Source: JAUSKF01 sp964545345 (lineage in GTDB: Bacteria > Patescibacteriota > Minisyncoccia > UBA6257 > WO2-44-18). From it: a DNA stretch of 6,081 nt. The translations under genes and the position numbers were made by a program. Below, in pieces: positions 1-4,753 of the stretch. The stretch is from NCBI GenBank assembly GCA_964545345.1, contig CAZJFE010000037.1, positions 1 through 6,081 on the forward strand. The letters run 5' to 3'. The notes under the pieces are model-generated. The model saw only the letters and a list, made by a program, of their open reading frames with translations, was not told where the DNA came from and made no database searches. Position 1 is the first letter of the stretch. Each line of letters starts with the position of its first letter.

Positions 1-623
1 ACGGAGAGGCGGAAATCAAATTTGATTATCATTTGGGGACAGGGAAGCCGAGTGTGAAGGTGACTGTAGAGGATAATACCGATCGGTTGATTTCCCCAAC
101 TATCATCCGATTTGTTCAGGACGATCAAGGTAATTACATCGGAGTTAAAGTTAAAACTAGTGAGATTCCTTCAGGAAAAGTCGCAGGGCTTTCCACGGTT
201 CATTATTGGGTTGTTGCCAAGCAGGATGATTATAAGACGGCGCCGGCAATTTCTGTACCAACCGCGCCGGCTGACGACAATCAACAAACGACTAACGACG
301 AACAACCGGTTGTGACCGCGGAATTCCCAGTCATCCACATCAACGGCAATAATCCGGCCAGAATTGAGGCCGGCTCACTCTATTCCGATTTAGGCGCCTA
401 TGTTACTGATGATAAAAACGATAATCTGGGCGTGCGCGCGGAGGGGGCGGAGATTATTACTTCAAAACCGGGAGTATATTATGTAGTTTATAGCGCCACC
501 GACCAGGAAGGGCACACTTCTACCGCTAGGCGTGAAGTGATCGTATTTGATCCTTATGCCGAGCCGGTGATTTTACCGGAGGGGAATTCAGCTATAATAG
601 AAGAAGATGAAATTAGCTTATAA
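1..623 (+). CDS. Extracellular protein with C-terminal Ig-like (DUF5011-type) domain, 5'-truncated
   Basis: The reading frame is open from base 3 to the TAA at 621-623, with no stop before the window edge, so this is the C-terminal part of a longer protein whose start lies upstream. A TTG at 33 is the first possible start inside the window but is unlikely to be the true one. Counting from that TTG, residues 1-75 look like the tail of a beta-rich domain. Residues 81-91 form an acidic, Asn/Gln/Thr-rich linker. Residues about 98-172 match the DUF5011/HYR-like Ig fold, with 'ARIEAGSLYSDLGAYVTD' near the start and 'SKPGVYYVVYSATDQEG' near the end; such domains are usual in exported, multi-domain surface proteins. 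The last 20 residues are acidic and there is no C-terminal membrane segment or LPXTG motif. The end overlaps the next gene by 17 bp in a different frame. The Ig-like call is solid; the overall role is unknown, with surface adhesion or scaffolding inferred. Confidence 0.82.
   Translation, partial: GEAEIKFDYHLGTGKPSVKVTVEDNTDRLISPTIIRFVQDDQGNYIGVKVKTSEIPSGKVAGLSTVHYWVVAKQDDYKTAPAISVPTAPADDNQQTTNDEQPVVTAEFPVIHINGNNPARIEAGSLYSDLGAYVTDDKNDNLGVRAEGAEIITSKPGVYYVVYSATDQEGHTSTARREVIVFDPYAEPVILPEGNSAIIEEDEISL
571..598 (+). promoter_or_regulatory. Candidate promoter for the LamG gene, -10 TATAAT inside the upstream gene
   Basis: A perfect TATAAT lies at 593-598, within the end of the preceding gene. 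A weak -35-like TTTACC is at 572-577 (15-bp spacer). The expected transcription start, about 605, falls next to the ATG at 607, so the mRNA would be leaderless or nearly so. A GGAGGGG at 579-584 region is about 22 bases from the ATG, too far to serve as its Shine-Dalgarno. Placement inside a coding region lowers confidence. Confidence 0.4.
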
Positions 624-1461
624 ATTCCTAATTATCGTTGTTCTAATTGTTTTAGGGCTGTTTTTAGCTTTGGGGGAAAATTGGGAATCCGTAAAAGCCG
701 CCGCCGTCAAAGTGGCTAGCGGGGGCCTCACTAAAGTTACAATCAAATCAAGCAACAGTGGTAAATTTTTTGTAAATATGCCGCAGAACACTTTGCTGAA
801 TGATGGCTTACTTGGGCTCTGGTCTTTCAATGGTAAGGATTTGAGCGGAACAACCGCGACGGATAGGGGAAGCGGGGGAAATAATGGCACTTTGACCAAC
901 GGTCCAACGGTGACTCCGGGTATAATTGGGCAGGCGCTGAATCTGGATGGCGTGAATGATTTTGTCTCCATTGCCGACCACGCAACATTGGATTTGACCG
1001 GATCGGTGACAATGTCCGCCTGGATCAAACATACTTCTTCTACAATCAAAGATTGGGAAGCGATCATAACGAAAGGGGACAGCGCTTACCGGCTCCACTT
1101 GTGTGGGAACAGCACTTTTTGCGGCGGGACGCCGACCAATGATGCCATTAGTGTCGCGATAACAGGAACCGGCTGCGCCAGTAACGGCACTACTTCCAAT
1201 GTGATTCCGGAATTAAACCGCTGGTACCACGTCGCCGCCACCTATAACGGCAGCGCCGCGATAATCTATGTGGATGGAGTACTGAACGCTGAATCGAGTT
1301 GTAGCGGCAGTATCTCCACTAACGCGCACGCTTTGTACATAGGCGAAAATGCCGAGTCTACCGGACGACAATGGACTGGAGAAATTGACGAGGTTCGACT
1401 TTATAACCGGGCTCTCACCGCCGCCGAAGTTGCCATTCTTTATCGTTCCGGGCGGCGATAG
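607..1461 (+). CDS. Membrane-anchored LamG (concanavalin A-like) domain protein
   Basis: This 284-residue protein has an N-terminal hydrophobic segment (about residues 6-24, 'FLIIVVLIVLGLFLAL') after a short positive start, acting as a signal anchor or signal peptide. Residues about 67-278 form one LamG/concanavalin A-like sandwich: 'GLLGLWSFNG' at the first strand, 'GQALNLDGVNDFVSI', 'VTMSAWIK', 'RWYHVAATYNG', 'IYVDGV', and the closing signature 'GEIDEVRLYNRALTAAEV' typical of the LamG_3 family. These domains bind carbohydrates or proteins outside the cell; no catalytic residues of LamG-fold hydrolases are recognised. Four cysteines (166, 172, 190, 232) could form two disulfides in an exported protein. 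In-frame stops at 595 and 598 leave ATG 607 as the first start. It overlaps the upstream gene by 17 bp, so translational coupling is possible besides the candidate promoter. The ligand cannot be told from sequence. Confidence 0.9.
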   Translation: MKLAYKFLIIVVLIVLGLFLALGENWESVKAAAVKVASGGLTKVTIKSSNSGKFFVNMPQNTLLNDGLLGLWSFNGKDLSGTTATDRGSGGNNGTLTNGPTVTPGIIGQALNLDGVNDFVSIADHATLDLTGSVTMSAWIKHTSSTIKDWEAIITKGDSAYRLHLCGNSTFCGGTPTNDAISVAITGTGCASNGTTSNVIPELNRWYHVAATYNGSAAIIYVDGVLNAESSCSGSISTNAHALYIGENAESTGRQWTGEIDEVRLYNRALTAAEVAILYRSGRR

Positions 1462-1482
1462 GGTGTTTTTAATAAAGGGATT

Positions 1483-1491
1483 TGCTATAAT
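1483..1491 (+). promoter_or_regulatory. Extended -10 promoter (TGCTATAAT) for the small membrane protein gene
   Basis: TGCTATAAT is a perfect extended -10 element (TGn followed by TATAAT at 1486-1491) in the 75-bp gap after the LamG gene. No good -35 is seen at 16-18 bp, which is tolerated for extended -10 promoters. Predicted start of transcription is about 1498, giving a leader of roughly 25-40 bases. It would drive the small membrane protein and the dockerin gene 5 bp behind it. Confidence 0.6.
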
Positions 1492-1536
1492 TATAGAAAT
1501 ATTCAAAGGTCGCGCTTTTTATTGTTTAAACAAAAA

Positions 1537-1944
1537 ATGTCAGGATTACTTAAGTCTAAATTAGTTTGGTTAGTCGTTATCGTGGTAGCTGTGTTGGCGT
1601 TGTGGCAAGCCGGAGTTTTACCGGTTAGGTTATCTGGAAAGTATCAGGCAGTTTTCCTTTCCAATAACCAAGTTTATTTTGGCAAATTGTATAACGCCGG
1701 TTCGGATTACCCAGTGTTGCGGGATATCTACTATTTGCAGGTGACTCAAGTTTTGCAACCTCGTGATCCTCGCAGTCCGGCTCAACAAATTAATCTTGTG
1801 AAGCTGGGAGGGGAGTTACACGGCCCTGAAGACGCGATGCGGATCAATCAAGGTCACATCCTATTCTTCGAGGATTTGAAGGGTGATTCCCAGGTGGTAG
1901 CGGCAATTAACGACTACAAAAAGGCCCAAAAAGAAAGCCAGTAA
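1537..1944 (+). CDS. Small single-pass membrane protein, conserved CPR-type family of unknown function
   Basis: Starting at ATG 1537 the protein has 135 residues. A TTG at 1522 in the same frame would add five residues and lies 12 bases after a weak AAAGG; ATG was preferred as the stronger codon, so the start is uncertain. Residues about 8-27 are one membrane helix ('LVWLVVIVVAVLALWQAGVL'), with a positive N-terminus suggesting the N-in, C-out orientation. The rest is a small soluble domain with 'YQAVFLSNNQVYFGKL', 'LRDIYYLQVTQVL', 'INLVKLGGELHGPEDAMRIN' and 'ILFFEDLKGDSQVVAAI'. This motif order resembles, from memory, a family of hypothetical proteins frequent in Patescibacteria; no enzymatic motif is visible. 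It ends with a charged Lys/Gln/Glu tail. The next gene begins 5 bp later, so the two are probably one transcript. Its place between LamG and dockerin genes suggests an envelope role, which is inference only. Confidence 0.85.
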   Translation: MSGLLKSKLVWLVVIVVAVLALWQAGVLPVRLSGKYQAVFLSNNQVYFGKLYNAGSDYPVLRDIYYLQVTQVLQPRDPRSPAQQINLVKLGGELHGPEDAMRINQGHILFFEDLKGDSQVVAAINDYKKAQKESQ

Positions 1945-1949
1945 AATTA

Positions 1950-2555
1950 ATGTCTGATAGAAAATTTCTCCTCAGCTTTCTATCAGTGGCTTTCTTTTTG
2001 CTTGGCGCCGGAGTTTTATTCGCGCAGACTTTTTCATCCACTGATTTCAAGGTCGTTCACCCAGTCCTTCAGCCGGGGCATTTTTCCTCTTCGGCGGGAT
2101 TTAGGGTGGTCGGAACTATTGGGCAGTTCGGTAATGGATTAAGTACGTCCGGAGATTCAACCCTTAATACATTAAAGGCCGGATTCTTGTATTATGCTGA
2201 TCCTTCACCGGCGCCGACCCCAACCCCGTCACCGACCCCTTCTCCAACCCCAACACCGAGTCCCTCTCCGGTCGCTGGCGGGGGCCCAATTTTGGATATT
2301 TTTAAAAAGATTGCGGATAAAATAGAGCGAATAATTCGTCCTTGTCGTGGCGCTGACTTGAACTGTGACGGCAGAGTAAATATTTATGACGCCGGAATCG
2401 TTTTTTATTGGTGGGGGAAGAGGATTGATCGGCCAGCTTATCTGGCGGCCCTTACTTCTATTATGAACGCTGGCAGGCCACTGCCGGACATTAATAAGGA
2501 TAAAGATGTTGATATCTACGATTTGAGCATCATGCTTAGTCAATGGACTTATTAA
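1950..2555 (+). CDS. Secreted dockerin-domain protein with Pro/Ser/Thr linker
   Basis: This 201-residue protein has four parts. Residues 1-25 are a signal peptide ending at about 'LFAQ'. Residues 28-82 form a small beta domain with 'DFKVVHPVLQPG', 'SSSAGFRVVGTIGQFG' and closing 'LKAGFLYY', a module I associate with CPR exported proteins. Residues 85-107 are a Pro/Ser/Thr linker. Residues about 113-200 hold a helix and a dockerin type I-like module. Its two calcium loops are complete: 136-147 'DLNCDGRVNIYD' and 180-191 'DINKDKDVDIYD', each with acidic or Asn ligands at positions 1, 3, 5, 9 and 12. Cys132 and Cys139 flank and enter loop 1 and could pair. Dockerins bind cohesin domains, and the next gene encodes one. 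The start ATG 1950 lies 5 bp after the previous stop with only a weak purine stretch upstream, so translational coupling is likely. The passenger is the beta domain rather than an enzyme. Confidence 0.92.
   Translation: MSDRKFLLSFLSVAFFLLGAGVLFAQTFSSTDFKVVHPVLQPGHFSSSAGFRVVGTIGQFGNGLSTSGDSTLNTLKAGFLYYADPSPAPTPTPSPTPSPTPTPSPSPVAGGGPILDIFKKIADKIERIIRPCRGADLNCDGRVNIYDAGIVFYWWGKRIDRPAYLAALTSIMNAGRPLPDINKDKDVDIYDLSIMLSQWTY
2202..2270 (+). repeat. Low-complexity C-rich repeat encoding the Pro/Ser/Thr linker
   Basis: Residues 85-107 of the dockerin protein are nearly strict X-Pro alternation (P-S/T/A), encoded by imperfect repeats of 'ccaaccccgtcaccgacccc' type. Such linkers keep an extended spacer between domains and are common between a passenger and a dockerin. 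Codons vary (ccg, cca, ccc, cct), so the tract is kept at protein level rather than being a fresh DNA expansion, though slippage in length is possible. Confidence 0.8.
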
Positions 2556-2580
2556 ATCGGTTCGGTCATAGATAGCAGTT

Positions 2581-2589
2581 TGATACAAT
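2581..2589 (+). promoter_or_regulatory. Extended -10 promoter (TGATACAAT) for the cohesin gene
   Basis: TGATACAAT is a TGn-extended -10 with TACAAT at 2584-2589, in the 45-bp gap between the dockerin and cohesin genes. A poor -35 (TTCGGT, 2561-2566) sits at a 17-bp spacing. The predicted start of transcription, about 2596, is 5 bases before ATG 2601, and no usable Shine-Dalgarno precedes it. The cohesin gene may thus be expressed from its own near-leaderless transcript as well as by readthrough. Confidence 0.5.
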
Positions 2590-2600
2590 AAGTATAGGCA

Positions 2601-4598
2601 ATGTCCAAATTTTTCAGCTCCGTTTTAATTTTGCTTCTTTTCGCGCCCAATCTTTCTTTGGCGCAGAGCGGCGCGTCTCTTTCTTTATCGCCGGCTTCGG
2701 GAAGCTTTATAGTGGGCGGGACTTTTTCCGTTTCAATAATTTTAAATACTGCCGGTCAGTCGGTAAATGCCATTGAGGCGAGTCTGACTTTTCCACCCGA
2801 TAAGTTACAGGTAGTCTCTCCATTGATTGGTACTTCGGTCATAGGCATTTGGACTAGTCAGCCGCAATTTGATAACCAAAATGGAACTTTGCGCTTTCAG
2901 GGAGGAGTTCCGGATCCCGGCCTTATTACTAGTCGGGGTGTAATTGCCACGATCACTTTTCGGGTCAAATCGGTAGGGACAGCTGTTTTGAAATTGCTGG
3001 ATAGTTCCAAGGTTTTGCTGAACGATGGCTTGGCAACCGATTTTTTAACCGGCATTAACAATGGAATTTATAATTTGACTCTACCTCCTCCCGCGGGACC
3101 GGTGATAGTTTCCGAGACGCACCCGGATCAAAGTACTTGGTATTCTAACGCCTCGGCGGTTTTGCGTTGGAATAATAATTTACCGGTTGAAGGATACAGT
3201 TATGTTCTAAGCGACCGGCCGATTGATATTCCCGACAATGTTTCGGAAGGTAACTTGTCCGAGGTGATCTATAAAGGGCTTTCTGACAGCGTCCATTTTT
3301 TTCATGTAAAGGCGCTTAGAGCCGGTGTTTGGGGGGAAACCAGTCATTTTGCCGTAAAAGTGGACACTCAGCAGCCGGCTAATTTCAAGATAGAAATTTC
3401 ACCTTCCAGTAGGACGTCCAGTACCAAACCGGTTATTCATTTCACGACCAGCGATTCCTTATCCGGTATGGATCATTACGAATTGAAACTGGTGCCGCGA
3501 CAGGTTTTGACCGAAACCCCCAAAGGTCAGCCATTCTTTATTGAGGCCTCCACTCCGTATATACCGGAATTACTTTTAGGTAAGTATGACGTAATCGTTC
3601 GCGCCTATGACAAGGCCGGAAACTTCCGGGAGACTAACCAGCGCTTAACCATCTCCACTCCGCTCCTGACCATTTTAGGATTTCAATTCTTACCACGGTG
3701 GATTACCGTGATTTTGGGAATCCTGCTAGTGTTTTTGCTGGCATATTTCGCGAGAAGAATTTTGATCTGGCATCGGGAAGTGCACCTCCGTCACCTGTTG
3801 GGCGATATTAAAGATCCGGAGATTGTCGCCAGATTAAAACAACTGAGAGAAAAGCGATCTGAGTATTTCAAACACCTAGCAATTATTTTATTGGTGGTGG
3901 CTTCATTGATTTCACGCAATCAGGTTAGGGCGCAATCTTCTTTGTTGGCATCTCCAATCGTAACTACGGTCGCGGAAGATATTACTGATCAGGAAATATT
4001 TTATATCGGCGGTAAAGCGCCGGCGGTTAACAGCTCCGTTATCGTTTATTTACAGAGTCTTCATGACGGACAAACTTTTAGTCAGACCGTAGAGGCGGAT
4101 AGCAAGGGGGATTGGTTTTATTCATATCCGAATTTCTTGTCACCTGGACGATATCTGGTTTGGGTGCAAGGTAAGTTGGGTGGTCAAGCCAGCGCTCCCA
4201 GTCCGCAATTTGAAATCGGAGTTTCTCAAACTGCCCTGCAGTTTGGTGTTTCTAGGATTAGTTTAGAAGCCTTGTACTTTATCTTTGTAATTATCTTCCT
4301 ATTTTCCACCATTGGTCTGTTGTCGTTCATTTTGTATCACGGACATCATGCCCGTCGGAAGTCGCGCCGGTTGATGTCAGAAGTTCAAAGAGTTGATGAG
4401 GCAATCAAGCGGGGATTCCTTTTACTGCACAAAGATTTGCAGGCAGAACTCGCGGTTTTGCATCAGCGGAAAGTAGCGGCGGCGTTGACTAGCGATGAGA
4501 CGGAAAAGGAGAAGAAGTTAATGCAGGATCTTGATGCAATTGGGAAGCTAATTGAGAAGGAAGTCAAGGACGTGGAAAGACTGCTTGAAAGACCTTAA
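2601..4598 (+). CDS. Cohesin-domain multi-pass membrane scaffold protein
   Basis: This 665-residue protein begins with a signal peptide (1-21, 'LSLA^Q'). Residues about 25-159 are a cohesin domain: 'SLSPASGSFIVGGTFSVSI', 'VNAIEASLTFPPDKLQVVS', 'GTLRFQGGVPDPG', 'GVIATITFRVKSVGTAVL'. Residues about 166-255 are a fibronectin III/Ig-like domain ('ETHPDQSTWYSN', 'HFFHVKALRAGVWGETSHF'), and 261-352 another Ig-like domain ending 'YDVIVRAYDKAGNFRE'. A membrane helix follows (367-384), then a basic cytoplasmic helix (385-423), a second hydrophobic stretch (424-437) ending in a signal-peptidase-like 'VRAQSS', a further exported beta domain (about 450-541), a third membrane helix (556-579), and a charged, probably coiled-coil cytoplasmic tail (581-665). 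The predicted topology displays cohesin outside and helical segments inside. Cohesins bind dockerins, and the upstream neighbour has one. An in-frame stop at 2595 fixes ATG 2601 as the first start. No catalytic domain is seen. The protein looks like two signal-domain-membrane-tail units joined in one gene. Confidence 0.92.
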   Translation: MSKFFSSVLILLLFAPNLSLAQSGASLSLSPASGSFIVGGTFSVSIILNTAGQSVNAIEASLTFPPDKLQVVSPLIGTSVIGIWTSQPQFDNQNGTLRFQGGVPDPGLITSRGVIATITFRVKSVGTAVLKLLDSSKVLLNDGLATDFLTGINNGIYNLTLPPPAGPVIVSETHPDQSTWYSNASAVLRWNNNLPVEGYSYVLSDRPIDIPDNVSEGNLSEVIYKGLSDSVHFFHVKALRAGVWGETSHFAVKVDTQQPANFKIEISPSSRTSSTKPVIHFTTSDSLSGMDHYELKLVPRQVLTETPKGQPFFIEASTPYIPELLLGKYDVIVRAYDKAGNFRETNQRLTISTPLLTILGFQFLPRWITVILGILLVFLLAYFARRILIWHREVHLRHLLGDIKDPEIVARLKQLREKRSEYFKHLAIILLVVASLISRNQVRAQSSLLASPIVTTVAEDITDQEIFYIGGKAPAVNSSVIVYLQSLHDGQTFSQTVEADSKGDWFYSYPNFLSPGRYLVWVQGKLGGQASAPSPQFEIGVSQTALQFGVSRISLEALYFIFVIIFLFSTIGLLSFILYHGHHARRKSRRLMSEVQRVDEAIKRGFLLLHKDLQAELAVLHQRKVAAALTSDETEKEKKLMQDLDAIGKLIEKEVKDVERLLERP

Positions 4599-4615
4599 AA
4601 ACTCCTTTTGTAAAT

Positions 4616-4651
4616 AAAAACTCGTCCTAAGCTAATTTAGGTGGTTTTTTT
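4616..4651 (+). terminator. Probable intrinsic terminator after the cohesin gene
   Basis: CCTAAG (4626-4631) pairs with TTTAGG (4636-4641) across a CTAA loop, including one G-U pair, followed after TGG by seven T (4645-4651). AAAAAC at 4616-4621 can also pair with GTTTTT at 4644-4649, giving the A-tract/stem/U-tract layout. The stem is short and AT-rich, so efficiency may be modest; the A-tract could allow some activity on the other strand. It lies 18 bp after the stop and separates this gene set from the fibre gene. Confidence 0.55.
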
Positions 4652-4692
4652 GGCATTTTGGAGCGCTGTGAATGGCGTGACTATTAATGTAG

Positions 4693-4701
4693 TTATCCAC
4701 A
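4693..4701 (+). promoter_or_regulatory. Single perfect DnaA-box 9-mer (TTATCCACA)
   Basis: TTATCCACA matches the high-affinity DnaA box exactly. It is the only exact copy noticed in this intergenic region or elsewhere in the window. It overlaps the expected -35 position of the fibre gene's extended -10 promoter, so if DnaA binds here it could modulate that promoter. With no box cluster, AT-rich unwinding region, dnaA or dnaN nearby, an origin is not supported. It may be chance. Confidence 0.3.
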
Positions 4702-4719
4702 ATTTTGGCAAGTCAGGAT

Positions 4720-4728
4720 TGGTAAAAT
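4720..4728 (+). promoter_or_regulatory. Extended -10 promoter (TGGTAAAAT) for the fibre gene
   Basis: TGGTAAAAT gives a TGn-extended -10 with TAAAAT at 4723-4728. The correctly spaced -35 position (about 4700-4706) is only AT-rich; a better TTGGCA at 4705-4710 would leave a spacer of only 12 bp. Predicted start of transcription is about 4735, making a leader of about 19 bases that holds the ribosome binding site. Its location after the terminator supports an independent transcription unit. Confidence 0.5.
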
Positions 4729-4742
4729 GAATATAAGGGAAT

Positions 4743-4747
4743 AGGGA
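4743..4747 (+). promoter_or_regulatory. Shine-Dalgarno of the fibre gene
   Basis: AGGGA lies 6 bases before ATG 4754, and a second AAGGGA is at 4735-4740. This is the only gene in the window with a well-placed Shine-Dalgarno, and it selects ATG 4754 over ATG 4749, which meets TGA after two codons and overlaps the real start as ATGA. Confidence 0.65.
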
Positions 4748-4753
4748 AATGAA

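Noticed and set aside
618..1506. Open frames on the - strand opposite the LamG gene (618-1067, 808-1098, 1213-1506)
   Set aside because: They lie fully or mostly antisense to a well-supported LamG domain, have no recognisable domain or ribosome binding site, and overlap one another.
1349..1564. 71-residue + strand frame bridging the LamG end and next gene
   Set aside because: It overlaps both supported genes in another frame and has no recognisable motif or ribosome binding site.
2229..2588. 119-residue - strand frame opposite the dockerin
   Set aside because: The + strand frame has two intact calcium loops and a signal peptide, so the antisense frame is a shadow.
1950..4598. Cellulosome for plant polysaccharide breakdown
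   Set aside because: Dockerin and cohesin are present, but no glycoside hydrolase, cellulose-binding module or multi-cohesin scaffoldin is seen in the window.
4599..4753. Replication origin around the DnaA box
   Set aside because: Only one box is present, with no cluster, no AT-rich unwinding element and no dnaA/dnaN neighbour.
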